A stretch of DNA of 64,000 nt, taken from the NCBI GenBank assembly GCA_030533405.1, contig JAUNJF010000007.1, forward strand, positions 42,512 through 106,511, read 5' to 3'. This document shows positions 1-9,030 of the stretch, piece after piece. This stretch comes from Eubacteriales bacterium (GTDB taxonomy: Bacteria > Bacillota > Clostridia > Lachnospirales > Lachnospiraceae). Both the position numbers and the translations under genes were made by a program. The first letter of the stretch is position 1. Every line of letters begins with the position of its first letter. The notes beneath the pieces are model-generated. The model searched no databases. It saw only the letters and a list, made by a program, of their open reading frames with translations, and was not told the origin of the DNA.

Positions 1-326
1 ACCTCCGTATCACTTGTCGTTTCAAAATGTACCCCCTTTTTCTCTAGTTCTTTTCGAATCTCCTTCATGTTGTATATTTCACCATTGTACGAAATGGTAC
101 AGGTTCTTCCCTCTCTTTTTCGCGTCATCGGTTGTTTGCCTGACACCAAATCAATAATGGAAAGTCTCACATGCGCCAACCCACAATGCGATGTCAAATA
201 GGTTCCATTTTCATCGGGTCCACGATGTTGTTGTACCTGATTCATCTTTTGTAGCACAGTAATCCACTTTCCAGAATTCTCTAAATAATTGTTCTTATAT
301 CCACAAAAACCAGCTATGCCACACAT
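1..326 (-). CDS. asnB: Asparagine synthetase (glutamine-hydrolysing), N-terminal part, cut by the window edge
   Basis: Only the first ~108 codons are present; the rest lies beyond position 1. The protein starts MCGIAGFCG, so Cys2 becomes the N-terminal nucleophile of a class II glutamine amidotransferase. Further on it has the QHRGPDENG motif, the AHVRLSIID segment and the SYNGEIYN motif, which together are characteristic of AsnB-type enzymes. These use glutamine and ATP to convert aspartate to asparagine; the ATP-binding synthetase domain would follow outside the window. The ATG at 326 has a good ribosome site (AGAAGGAG) and lies just downstream of the dipicolinate synthase genes. A related amidotransferase with another acceptor cannot be excluded without the C-terminal domain. 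Confidence 0.85.
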   Translation of the reverse strand, partial: MCGIAGFCGYKNNYLENSGKWITVLQKMNQVQQHRGPDENGTYLTSHCGLAHVRLSIIDLVSGKQPMTRKREGRTCTISYNGEIYNMKEIRKELEKKGVHFETTSDTE

Positions 327-338
327 ATTTTTCTCCTT

Positions 339-923
339 CTACCACGCTTTTAAGATTGGTTGAATCTGCTCCCCATCGAGAGCTTTCTCTAAGGTTGGTA
401 TCAACAAATCCGTATGTGCAATCAACGAATTTGTTTTTTTCACAGGATTATCCTGCCCAAAAGGAACAAAATAAATGTTTTTTGCATTCAATAATAATCC
501 GATATTTTTCATGTTCATTCCCAGCGCATCATTGGTTGAAATAGATACCACCAACGGCTTATTATTTCTCAAATGTGCCTTTGCAGCCATTAATACTGGC
601 GTATCCGTTATTCCATTTGCCAGCTTTGCTGCAGTATTGCCCGTACAAGGAAAAATGACTAACACATCCAGATACCCCTTCGGCCCAATCGGTTCCGCCT
701 GCCCAATGGAACAAATTGGTTTTTTACCTGTTATCCGCTCTGCCTTTGCATAGTATTCCTCTGGTGTCCCAAATCGACTACTAATGGTCTGTGAAGCGTC
801 TGAAAAAATAGGAAACACCTCTGCTCCAGCCTCTACTAAATGTTCCAGCTCCACAAATATTTTTTCAAATGTACAAAAGGATCCTGTAAATGCAACGCCA
901 ACCTTTTTACCCTTTATCTCCAT
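339..923 (-). CDS. spoVFB: Dipicolinate synthase subunit B (194 aa)
   Basis: Flavoprotein-like subunit of dipicolinate synthase, which with subunit A oxidises dihydrodipicolinate to dipicolinic acid in the mother cell; dipicolinate is loaded into the spore core with calcium. The length (194 aa) fits the family. The N-terminus GKKVGVAFTGSFCTF and the PCTGNTAAKLANGITDTP segment are typical of this UbiX/flavoprotein-like fold. The start overlaps the end of subunit A by 17 nt, indicating translational coupling. It is strong evidence that the host makes endospores. Confidence 0.95.
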   Translation of the reverse strand: MEIKGKKVGVAFTGSFCTFEKIFVELEHLVEAGAEVFPIFSDASQTISSRFGTPEEYYAKAERITGKKPICSIGQAEPIGPKGYLDVLVIFPCTGNTAAKLANGITDTPVLMAAKAHLRNNKPLVVSISTNDALGMNMKNIGLLLNAKNIYFVPFGQDNPVKKTNSLIAHTDLLIPTLEKALDGEQIQPILKAW

Positions 924-1815
924 TACAAATCTCCTTTCCCTGTTCTATTTTACGAACCACAAAATCCACCAAACCGCTCGCTGAAATTTTAGGCGCATAT
1001 TTTCCCGGCAACCCCAAACATTGTATTGCCCGAATCCCTAACCGATTCGCACATGCATAATCAATCCCACCATCTCCAGATGCGATATCAATGATTAGCG
1101 CATCCCGTCTAACATGACTCAATGCACTCTGACAAAACACCTTAGCAGGAATCGTATTATAAATATATTCAAACTGCGATATCTCTCTTTCCAATTGAGA
1201 TATCGAAATAACTTGATCACCATATGCACTTGCATACGCAAGCTGTATCTCATTTCGAGCGCAAACCGTAACATTCGCACCCATTCCTCTCAGTTTTTCA
1301 CATAATATTTTTGCGCATCTCCCATATCCTAATACAAGGGATTTGCTTCCATGAATATTTGTTTCTTTATTTTTTAAGGCTTCCAGAATCGTCCCTTCTG
1401 CCGTTGCAATTGCATTAAAGATTGCAAGCGATTCGTCTCTCATAAAATCGTAGCATACAATACTTCGTTCTTTACAAAGTGACTCAAACTGCGTCGGAAT
1501 CACACCACCAAACACAACCTGATGCATCTCCAGACAGCGATAAAATGCTTCTTGTGACATGCCATGCAGTTCGCTTCCACCAGCTACTTTTCCATTTTTA
1601 AATAACGGAATCCCACCTATGATATACATAGCTTCCTCTATTGCCTCCTCTACAGAGTCAGCGCAAGTCGCAGGATTCCCTATATTTTCTTCCAATTTTT
1701 TCATTCCGTATGTGATCACCCGATACCCCTTTTCAGCCAAAATGGTAGCCATGTAGGCAATTCGAGCATCTCCACCAATCAATGCGATATCATATTGCTT
1801 TCTGCGTTGCTCCAT
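907..1815 (-). CDS. spoVFA: Dipicolinate synthase subunit A (302 aa)
   Basis: NAD(P)-binding subunit of dipicolinate synthase. The N-terminal region (YDIALIGGDARIAYM) is the DpaA domain; around residues 150-200 a second Rossmann motif (LVLGYGRCAKILCEKL) is the dinucleotide-binding domain. The open frame continues upstream to 1956, but I chose the ATG at 1815 because it has the ribosome site AAAGGAGAAG just before it and because the family starts with this GGDAR strand; the extra N-terminus is Cys/Arg-rich and unlike the family. It is first in the operon with spoVFB, and a sigma-K-like promoter precedes it. Confidence 0.95.
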   Translation of the reverse strand: MEQRRKQYDIALIGGDARIAYMATILAEKGYRVITYGMKKLEENIGNPATCADSVEEAIEEAMYIIGGIPLFKNGKVAGGSELHGMSQEAFYRCLEMHQVVFGGVIPTQFESLCKERSIVCYDFMRDESLAIFNAIATAEGTILEALKNKETNIHGSKSLVLGYGRCAKILCEKLRGMGANVTVCARNEIQLAYASAYGDQVISISQLEREISQFEYIYNTIPAKVFCQSALSHVRRDALIIDIASGDGGIDYACANRLGIRAIQCLGLPGKYAPKISASGLVDFVVRKIEQGKEICNGDKG

Positions 1816-1877
1816 AAAGTCTTCTCCTTTCCACAAAAGACAAATATACCTTTTATGACTTACACAACTTCTACTGA

Positions 1878-1904
1878 TAAGATATGCCCTCTTTTTTAAC
1901 ATGT
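1878..1904 (-). promoter_or_regulatory. Sigma-K-like promoter for spoVFA-spoVFB
   Basis: On the minus strand, AC (1904-1903), a 16-nt spacer and CATATCTTA (1886-1878) match the mother-cell sigma-K pattern AC-N16/17-CATANNNTA as I remember it. The -10 lies about 65 nt upstream of the spoVFA start. In Bacillus spoVF is sigma-K dependent, so the position and function agree. The motif is short; chance is possible. Confidence 0.5.
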
Positions 1905-1977
1905 GCCAGTCCATTTTTCGATATCTTTTCCGCACTAAGAAACAACAAAAAAACACTGGCTATTTCTACTCCTTTTC

Positions 1978-2006
1978 TTGAAGCGCAATCTGTTATTTGT
2001 TATAAT
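1978..2006 (+). promoter_or_regulatory. Sigma-A-type promoter
   Basis: TTGAAG at 1978-1983 and TATAAT at 2001-2006 are separated by 17 nt. The pair lies about 65 nt upstream of the small gene at 2073 and faces it. Confidence 0.65.
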
Positions 2007-2072
2007 AAATATTAATTATACAATTGCGTAAATGTGCTTATTTAAGAATCATTTATACAAGGAGGAATCTAC

Positions 2073-2414
2073 ATGGCGAGAAAATTTATTGAAATAGAAG
2101 ATGTCCCTAAGGGATACGAGAACAAAGTTCGTCAGAATTTAAGTTTTAAAACCGGAAAATTTGTATGGCGTTGCCGATTCACAACTGCGTTGGATCCTGC
2201 CACGATTAATTCAGAAAATTTATATGTTGAGAATGCTGCAGGCACTCGCATTTCTACCAAATTCACCTACGACGATGCCAATATGGAAATTGAAGTAGAA
2301 CCTTTGGAAGCCTACGCACAAGAAGTGGATTACTATTTACATATTACAACAAAAGTAAAATCGCGTGGCGGTCAGAATCTAAAAGAACCTGTAGCCATAC
2401 GATTCCGCTTGTAA
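2073..2414 (+). CDS. Small Ig-like domain protein of unknown role (113 aa)
   Basis: A single-domain protein without signal peptide or membrane segment. The pattern 'TALDPATINSENLYV' followed by beta-rich segments and a final 'VAIRFRL' strand resembles SbsA/Big_5-type bacterial Ig-like domains, which usually occur as parts of large surface proteins. Here one domain stands alone and appears cytosolic. The ATG has the ribosome site AAGGAGG, and a vegetative-type promoter lies upstream, so it is a real gene. It is transcribed alone, convergent with the amidase gene. Confidence 0.75.
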   Translation: MARKFIEIEDVPKGYENKVRQNLSFKTGKFVWRCRFTTALDPATINSENLYVENAAGTRISTKFTYDDANMEIEVEPLEAYAQEVDYYLHITTKVKSRGGQNLKEPVAIRFRL

Positions 2415-2440
2415 CGCAAAGTGGATATCCCCTCTGCGTT
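2413..2440. terminator. Weak hairpin between convergent genes
   Basis: AACGCAAAG (2413-2421) and CTCTGCGTT (2432-2440) pair at 8 of 9 positions and overlap the stop codon of the small Ig-like gene. No T-run follows, so it is at best a weak bidirectional terminator. Confidence 0.35.
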
Positions 2441-2443
2441 ATA

Positions 2444-3223
2444 CTATTTACTCTGTCTGCGATAACGATCACGATATTCCTCTACAAAGTCTTTAAAGAC
2501 TTCCCATCGATCTTCGTGCTCGACAAAGTATTTTGGACAATTTTTTTCGGTCACATCATAATGTCTTATGAGGTGATCCATATCTAAACCATAATAGTTC
2601 ATTAAATGTGCCACCAGATATACACAGTTATTATATGTATCATCATTAAAACTACCTGTTTCATCTGGATGGCACATTTCTATTGAAATACAATATTCAT
2701 TCAAGCTATTTGAACAATATGCCATCTCATTACAAGGCACGCACTGTATGATTTCCCCAGATAATCCAATAACAAACTGCGCACTTGCAAATGTTTCTTC
2801 AGTATCCTTCAGATTTTCAAAATAGTTTCGATTCTGTTCAGCTGTGGAACCTGGATTTGCTGTATAATGAATTACGATATACTGCGGTGCAGTTGTCAAA
2901 GGAAGTCCTGGTCTGGAATACCGATTTACCGTCAAAAATTCTTCTGTAATCGGCAAATCTGGAAACACTGTCGCCGCTCCAACAATCGGCTCCGCCTGTG
3001 AAGGCGTCATATCGTCCATCACAGAACCACCTTTCCACTGTAAATAAAAATGATAAAACGAAAAGCCAATTGCAACTAAAATCAAAAAGCTCGCCAACAT
3101 ACACATAACCACTGTGACAAAACGATTTTTGATATGCTTTACCTGATGTTTTTGAGATTTCTCTCTTCTTGCCGTTCTCTGTTCATTTGTATTTTTATAA
3201 AACTGACTATATTGTTGTTTCAT
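2444..3223 (-). CDS. Membrane-anchored N-acetylmuramoyl-L-alanine amidase, Amidase_2 type (259 aa)
   Basis: Cell-wall hydrolase cutting the bond between MurNAc and L-alanine. A basic cytoplasmic tail (residues 1-33) is followed by one membrane segment (about 35-60) and an extracellular Amidase_2/PGRP domain from about residue 105. Likely zinc ligands are the His of IVIHYTAN, the His of LIRHYDVT and the Cys of NCPKYF. The gene overlaps the upstream GIY-YIG gene by 4 nt (ATGA), so the two are cotranscribed. Lacking a cleavable signal, it probably stays anchored and acts locally on the wall. Confidence 0.85.
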   Translation of the reverse strand: MKQQYSQFYKNTNEQRTARREKSQKHQVKHIKNRFVTVVMCMLASFLILVAIGFSFYHFYLQWKGGSVMDDMTPSQAEPIVGAATVFPDLPITEEFLTVNRYSRPGLPLTTAPQYIVIHYTANPGSTAEQNRNYFENLKDTEETFASAQFVIGLSGEIIQCVPCNEMAYCSNSLNEYCISIEMCHPDETGSFNDDTYNNCVYLVAHLMNYYGLDMDHLIRHYDVTEKNCPKYFVEHEDRWEVFKDFVEEYRDRYRRQSK

Positions 3224-3558
3224 ATACGTTCCATCTTTTCCTTTATTTTTTCAAGGTTTCTCATACAATCTGCCATAATCTGATTACAATTACATACAAC
3301 TTGCTTGGATTGCGCCGCAACTAATTGAAGCTTGTCCTTTCGATTCAAATGCTTAATCTCGTATTCACGTTTCATCGCCTCACTTTTTGTCGCAAACACT
3401 TCATAATACACTAATCTTACTGGCAAACGTACCCTTGTGTATTTTGCACCCTTCCCCTCATTATGACACAGCATTCTTTTCTCTAATTCATTCGTCCATC
3501 CTGTATAAAGCGTCCCGTCCTGACACTCCACCATATATGTGTATGCTGTATCTTTCAT
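3220..3558 (-). CDS. GIY-YIG domain protein, YhbQ/UPF0213-like (112 aa)
   Basis: Small protein with a single GIY-YIG nuclease-like domain: YTYMVECQDGTLYTGWTN contains the two-strand signature (YMV...YTG), followed by the Arg/Tyr helix and a Glu in EYEIKHLNRKDKL. Family members are putative structure-specific DNA nucleases with no settled role. The frame is open to 3630; I take the ATG at 3558, which begins MKDTAYTY just before the domain and has a purine-rich ribosome site. It has an unusual Cys-containing tail (VVCNCNQIMADC). Translationally coupled to the amidase. Confidence 0.8.
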   Translation of the reverse strand: MKDTAYTYMVECQDGTLYTGWTNELEKRMLCHNEGKGAKYTRVRLPVRLVYYEVFATKSEAMKREYEIKHLNRKDKLQLVAAQSKQVVCNCNQIMADCMRNLEKIKEKMERI

Positions 3559-3619
3559 ACTTTTCACCCGTTTCCTCATATATAAAGCCTTTGATATAAA
3601 AACGTATTTTCTCAATACC

Positions 3620-3640
3620 TTTATCCCCATTGGGGATAAA
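3620..3640. repeat. Perfect 9-bp hairpin downstream of the SMC-like gene
   Basis: TTTATCCCC (3620-3628) pairs perfectly with GGGGATAAA (3632-3640) across a 3-nt loop. It lies between the end of the SMC-like gene and the GIY-YIG start. No T-run follows on the minus strand, so it may be a weak terminator, processing site or operator. Confidence 0.4.
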
Positions 3641-3767
3641 ACGGATGCTTCACATTCCGCTTCGCAACATGTTCAAGAACACAATCCTTTCATATCCAGT
3701 ATTCCCCAATCAAAGGCTAACTTTCTTCATACCATACTATATGCAAAAACTGCTAAAATGCCACCCA

Positions 3768-6700
3768 CTAAATGAATTCAAATGTTCCCTGACTATATTC
3801 TAGGTTCTGATATTCGATTTCATCCTGTGCTACCTGGCTTCTGTAATCCACAACAACCGTTTGCTGTCTTCCATTGATTAACTGCTGACCAAGAATATAA
3901 TTTACATCAAAACGATTGGTAATCGCAGGTGTTGCACCACGCGCAGGTACAATTAACTGCACATTATTTGTCTTAAGCAATGCAAATATCGGTTCCCAAA
4001 TGTAGATATCCTTTGCTGCACCAAATGGATTATCAATAAAGATTACCTTTTTCAAAGAATCTGGCTCAGCTTCTGGTGCATACATGCCTGAAATATAATT
4101 GATAATTGATACCAAAAACTGAATATAAATACCCTGCGACTGACCTGTACTACCAACAGCCTCCTCATAACGCAAATACCGGCTCTGCTCTTTCATACGT
4201 TCTCTCTTATACAGCTTCAAACGAATGGCATTCATATCGGTAACCAGTACAGAAAACAACTTCTTTAACAAAAGCTGATTCTTCATATAACGAATTCTCT
4301 CGTTATTATCTGTAAATTTATCAGCACCATTTACCACCTCGTCAATATAATCCGACATCCGCTGCGCAATATATTCATCCTTCACATATGGAATCGTCAA
4401 ATTAACCATTTGGATTGTTTCACCATCTAGCTGAATGCATGAAAGCTTTGGTAATTTATCCAACTCTGTACGAACATCTTTGCAACGTTCAATACATTGA
4501 TTTTCAAAATTATTCTTAATTGCCTCCATATCCTCTATTCCCCGTTCTACGCGTTCCTTCTCAAGTAAAATGTAGGAAATCATTTCGCGGATACTTTCCA
4601 ATAACGCCTTTGCAGCCTCATACGTTTCTGGCACTTCCACATCATCTTTGATGGAATTCGATAATTCAAATGCACCCATCACAAAGAATGTATTTGCTGT
4701 CTGCGCCTTGTAATTCATAAGGTCCTGTTTTGCACGTGCTAATGCTTTGTTACTCTTATCATATAAAAGCAAGCTTTCCTCAAATATCTCGCGAATCTGT
4801 TGCTGTTCCTGTGTTAACACGGTCGCACCAGAACAGTCTAGCGCCTCACTTTCCACAATTCGCTTTACATCTTTATACAAATCACGAATCACACCATGGT
4901 TCTTCACATACTGCTGATATTGCTTTTGGAATGTTTTCATTTCCTCGCGAAGATTTCGAAGAACACGATCTCCTTCTGCAATTGCCTGCGTTGCCTCTTC
5001 TCTGGTAACAGATAGTGTTAACTGTTCACCGAAACGTTCCATAAGCGCCTGTAACGCCTGTTCAATTCGACCTTCCAAACGAGTTGCTTCATGCTCCTTC
5101 TTTTTATAGTCGTCTCGAATCTGATCACATCGAACTGCAACCTGTGATACCTGCAAACTGAGTCTGCTAATAAACGTCTCCTCAATTGGATGCAATTCAT
5201 TTTTCTCACGAAGCGACTCAAGCTGCTCTAACGAAACCTTACGACGCTCTATCATTTTCAACTCACGCTGCATGCTCTGTGATAATGTCTCTACAAGCTT
5301 TTTCTTGTCTTCCAATGCAACATTTTCCTTTTCGTGCATTGCCTTCGCCGCCAAGAATTCTGCGCGAAGCTGCTCCTGCGACATTACAACCTCTGGATAC
5401 TCTTTTTCCACATAATATGGCTTATATAAGCTCTCCCAATCAGCCAAAACAACATCTATTTGCTTTTGTAAATGTGCAGTCTGCTGTTCTAGTTCATCAC
5501 GCTTTAAACACACAGTCTCATATTCCATGCGTGCCTGTTCCACGGCACTCTTTAGTCTACGACTTTCTGCTGTATAGTGATCAAGCTGCTCCTTTGTAGT
5601 ATCTGCCAAATCACTGACTGCCTGAATGGACGCAAGCTTAATTCGCTCTGCCCCATTCATCTCTAACTTCTCTTCAATCTGCGCAAGTTCATCTTTCGTC
5701 TTTTCGCTATGAGACTTTAAATGTTGCATTGTCTTTTTCAACTCCTCAATCTCATGCTCTAATTCAAGTACCTGCTCTCGACCTGCCTGCACTTCATTTT
5801 CTGCATTGATAAATGCAGCATCTGTAAGCTTTGCGGTATAATCCAAATCCTCATTATAGGTTTGCTCTAACTCCAAAAATCGCTCCAACTCTTCTACCAG
5901 CTCAGCCTGTTTCTTTTCCAAACGAGTTGCCTCCATTGAAAGCGCGTCCTCTTCTACAAAGCTACTTTTATCCTTCGAAAGTAAAATAACTCCATCCTCT
6001 TTGGTAACCACACCTGGTTGTTCTAAAACTGTCTGGTCAAAAATTGGCACAGCCTGATTCTCTAACTCTAATGTATGAATTCGTTCATCATCTTTTACGA
6101 GTTCAAAGTTCTTTGTCACAACACCATATGGCAACAATGGATAACGATTCATCAACTCTTCACGATTACTCTTTGGCAGAGCAGACAAATAATCGACGCC
6201 CGAAAGCGCAAAATCCCCATGACGACTTTCCAAATAATCCTTTACCTTTGAAATTCCCACTGATTCTTCAAGAATTCGTCCTTCACGAACCTGCTCTAAA
6301 TGTCTCTCTAATCGCTCTATTTCCTTTCGGTGTCCAACAATTGCCACACGCTGATTCAGCGCACGCTCTTTTATGGTCTCATACAAATCTTCTGTCTTTT
6401 TCACACCATAGATTTGTGTCATTTTTTTAAGTCGATCCTGATTCCTAGAATACTGCGCATGTTTATTCATCGCCTCCACCAGAGCCTGTTTTGCCTGCTC
6501 ATAGGACTGTCTTGCCACATACATTTCCTTATCCTTGTTGCCCAATGTCTCTATGTCCTCAAAATATACACGTTCCGCCTCTTCCTTTTGCACCTGCAAG
6601 TTCTTCGCCTCTTCTTCCAACGTAACAGACAATTCTTTCAGGTCACTTAACACCAATACTGCAATGTCCTTTCGAACCTTGCGAATCTCCTCCATGTGTT

Positions 6701-8207
6701 GCTCGTATTCCTGTTGCAAACGCTCTCTTTGGCTTTCTGCTACTGCCAGTGCAACGGTTCCTTCTTCACACACATGTGTTAAAGTACTCTCCTGCTCCTT
6801 GATATCAGCTAAGGCTTTGCTTTTTTCCTGTAACTGCACACGAATTTCAACTAACTGTTTATCATCCTGCTTCTTCTTTGTCCACGCAATTCGGTGAAGC
6901 TTTTCTAACTGATTCGACCCACTATTGCTTGCAGCCTTAATCATTGCCTGATTCTCCTCCATAGAAGCCTTGTCTTCTAAATAGCGAAGATAATCGTTCA
7001 CGCTTTCTCTCAAATCCAGCTCTGCCTTTGCATTCTCAAGTTCCTGTTCTACCTGTTTTACATGACGTTCTAACACTTCCATGTCATTTTTTACGTCCTC
7101 TAACAGATATTGATCCTTTAACACCTTCAAGCTTTCGATTCTGCGTTCTTCCAATCGATAATGCTGATCCTTCTTTTCCTTCTCTTCTTCCATTTGTGCA
7201 ATCTTTGCTTCACCATCTCTTGTCAAAGATTCACCTGTCACATAAATATCTGCAAGTGTTCCAGAAACCTTGTCCTTTTCCTCATACAGCTTCAGGAAAG
7301 AAGACACACGTCCCTCCAACAAATGCATCAGTTCTGTTTCTTTATCATAATTGGCAATCTCACTTTTCTTTTTGGATAACTCAACAAGCTTGTCCTTGAT
7401 ATCCAACAGGGTTTTTGCCATATCTTCGTTAACATCATTCTGTTCTGTCTTTACCAAAAACGCCTTCTCAATAATCTCTTCAATCAACAAGTCCTCAACA
7501 ACTTTACGCGTTGTTTTATAATGCGTCTCAAAATAAGTACGCACATGACCCTCTGTCTTGTTAATGCCTCGAATAATTTCCCACTGACTTTCAAATAATC
7601 CATACTGACTAATAAATCTTTGGTACTCTCCCTTGCGCTCAAACACGTATACCTTCAAATTCAAATTACGACGACCAAGGTCTTTCAAATAATTCTTAAG
7701 TCCACTATATGTAATACGCTCCTTTTGATTCTGCAACGGAAGATTCACAATATCATTGTCATTATAATCACGATAGAAAATACAATAATTAAAATATTCA
7801 ATGGATGCACTCAACTTTTCACCGCCAGCTGTCTTCGACACCTCTGTAGATTCTGTACCATCCTCGGCACCCTCTCCGTCTTTTGCCTTTCTGGCACAAA
7901 AGCCAGTCGTCATATAGCGATACCCTTCTTTTACGTCCTTATCATCCAGCTTCCACTCCACAAGCGAATGAATGGTGGTATTTCCACCACCATTACGAAA
8001 TAGTTTTTCAATTGGCTGTTTTTCATCCAATGTACAGTTTGGAATCAAATTCTGTAAAAGCAACAGCATAAGCACGCTCTTTCCACCACCATTTGCAAGG
8101 TCATATAGCGTATTTTTTCCATACATACGCATTGAGAAATCATCGTAGCCCTGTGTTCCAAAATTATATTTTACATTATTTACTCGAATTCTATTAATAT
8201 TTGGCAT
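3768..8207 (-). CDS. MukB/SMC-like coiled-coil ATPase (1479 aa)
   Basis: Very large ATPase with the head-coil-hinge-coil-head plan of SMC/MukB/Rad50 proteins. Walker A is ANGGGKS at residues 38-44. Residues about 260-620 and 800-1200 are Glu/Lys/Gln-rich coiled coil, separated by a non-coiled block around 640-760 that could be the hinge. A signature-like STGQSQG lies near 1353 and a Walker B-like VIFIDNPFG near 1388. The STG form of the signature is closer to MukB/MksB than to canonical SMC, and Asn replaces the usual catalytic Glu after the Walker B Asp. It is the last gene of a minus-strand operon with a winged-helix-like and a zinc protein; the ATG has ribosome site AAAGGAT. Such proteins load on DNA for segregation or plasmid defence; the exact role is unknown. 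Confidence 0.85.
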   Translation of the reverse strand: MPNINRIRVNNVKYNFGTQGYDDFSMRMYGKNTLYDLANGGGKSVLMLLLLQNLIPNCTLDEKQPIEKLFRNGGGNTTIHSLVEWKLDDKDVKEGYRYMTTGFCARKAKDGEGAEDGTESTEVSKTAGGEKLSASIEYFNYCIFYRDYNDNDIVNLPLQNQKERITYSGLKNYLKDLGRRNLNLKVYVFERKGEYQRFISQYGLFESQWEIIRGINKTEGHVRTYFETHYKTTRKVVEDLLIEEIIEKAFLVKTEQNDVNEDMAKTLLDIKDKLVELSKKKSEIANYDKETELMHLLEGRVSSFLKLYEEKDKVSGTLADIYVTGESLTRDGEAKIAQMEEEKEKKDQHYRLEERRIESLKVLKDQYLLEDVKNDMEVLERHVKQVEQELENAKAELDLRESVNDYLRYLEDKASMEENQAMIKAASNSGSNQLEKLHRIAWTKKKQDDKQLVEIRVQLQEKSKALADIKEQESTLTHVCEEGTVALAVAESQRERLQQEYEQHMEEIRKVRKDIAVLVLSDLKELSVTLEEEAKNLQVQKEEAERVYFEDIETLGNKDKEMYVARQSYEQAKQALVEAMNKHAQYSRNQDRLKKMTQIYGVKKTEDLYETIKERALNQRVAIVGHRKEIERLERHLEQVREGRILEESVGISKVKDYLESRHGDFALSGVDYLSALPKSNREELMNRYPLLPYGVVTKNFELVKDDERIHTLELENQAVPIFDQTVLEQPGVVTKEDGVILLSKDKSSFVEEDALSMEATRLEKKQAELVEELERFLELEQTYNEDLDYTAKLTDAAFINAENEVQAGREQVLELEHEIEELKKTMQHLKSHSEKTKDELAQIEEKLEMNGAERIKLASIQAVSDLADTTKEQLDHYTAESRRLKSAVEQARMEYETVCLKRDELEQQTAHLQKQIDVVLADWESLYKPYYVEKEYPEVVMSQEQLRAEFLAAKAMHEKENVALEDKKKLVETLSQSMQRELKMIERRKVSLEQLESLREKNELHPIEETFISRLSLQVSQVAVRCDQIRDDYKKKEHEATRLEGRIEQALQALMERFGEQLTLSVTREEATQAIAEGDRVLRNLREEMKTFQKQYQQYVKNHGVIRDLYKDVKRIVESEALDCSGATVLTQEQQQIREIFEESLLLYDKSNKALARAKQDLMNYKAQTANTFFVMGAFELSNSIKDDVEVPETYEAAKALLESIREMISYILLEKERVERGIEDMEAIKNNFENQCIERCKDVRTELDKLPKLSCIQLDGETIQMVNLTIPYVKDEYIAQRMSDYIDEVVNGADKFTDNNERIRYMKNQLLLKKLFSVLVTDMNAIRLKLYKRERMKEQSRYLRYEEAVGSTGQSQGIYIQFLVSIINYISGMYAPEAEPDSLKKVIFIDNPFGAAKDIYIWEPIFALLKTNNVQLIVPARGATPAITNRFDVNYILGQQLINGRQQTVVVDYRSQVAQDEIEYQNLEYSQGTFEFI

Positions 8208-8256
8208 ATTTCATTATCCTTTTCTATTCTTTCTCCCTAGGTAATTACAAAGCTTG

Positions 8257-8970
8257 CTATTCCGCGTCTTTCTCCTCATTTAACAAACTGTATATCTGTC
8301 CACGATATTCTTCGAAATAATGTTCAACGATTGCATGAAAACGTTCCGTTGGATAATAGCGATGATTTACTTCAACAAATAAATTCTCATTAACCAAAAA
8401 GTTAAACGTCAACTTTGTAAAGCTTGCCTTGGATGCTCGTGAAGCACGAATCTCTCCCTGTTCTTCTCCTGTGCTTGTTGGCAATTCATCCCACAAAAGC
8501 GCAATCGACTGAAAACTTTCCTGTTGCTCCTCATCCATTGCATATACTGAAATATCCTTTGTAAAGACTGCTAAAGCCTTCGTTACTTCCTCTAAAACAT
8601 TTTCAATCTTTATATATTCCTTAAACTGGTAGGAAGCGGAATCTGAATAAAATGCCAATAAAATCTCATAAATGATAAAATAACACAAATATAATTCCTT
8701 ATTGTACCTCACACCGATATAACGTTTTAACTCCTCGTTCGTATATCCAAAAATACGATTCCCCTCACCAGCTGACAAAAACAAACTTTCTTTATATTCG
8801 TAAATGGAAAGATTTAATTTTTTCAGCATAATTCCTACGATATCATAGACTTCCGCATTGCCATAATAATCATCATAAAGGGTACCATTTGCGCCACCCC
8901 TTTTGATTTCCTCTCCAGTTATCAGCTTTGCGTAAATATCTACTGCTTTCTCTAAGTTCTTTCTTTCCAT
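8257..8970 (-). CDS. DUF6063-like protein, possible MksE-like partner (237 aa)
   Basis: Mostly helical acidic protein resembling DUF6063 as I remember it. The C-terminal part (FTKLTFNFLVNENLFVEV followed by YYPTERF) looks like the helix-wing-helix end of a winged-helix domain, as in MukE/MksE/JetB subunits that bind kleisins in MukB-type complexes. Size (237 aa) and position directly upstream of the SMC-like gene (49-nt gap) fit that role. This is inference from pattern and context; no experimentally studied relative is known to me. Confidence 0.6.
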   Translation of the reverse strand: MERKNLEKAVDIYAKLITGEEIKRGGANGTLYDDYYGNAEVYDIVGIMLKKLNLSIYEYKESLFLSAGEGNRIFGYTNEELKRYIGVRYNKELYLCYFIIYEILLAFYSDSASYQFKEYIKIENVLEEVTKALAVFTKDISVYAMDEEQQESFQSIALLWDELPTSTGEEQGEIRASRASKASFTKLTFNFLVNENLFVEVNHRYYPTERFHAIVEHYFEEYRGQIYSLLNEEKDAE

Positions 8971-9030
8971 TTCCCTGTCCTCATTTGTTTTTCTATCATT
9001 GTGTATAGCATTTTAAGCGTTTATCCAACC

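Noticed and set aside
5186-5599. 137-codon open frame on the plus strand inside the SMC-like gene
   Set aside because: Antisense shadow: no ribosome site, composition follows the coiled-coil codons of the real gene.
8236-8252. CTAGGTAATTAC, partial match to the repeat-family arm
   Set aside because: Only about ten bases match and no opposite arm is nearby.
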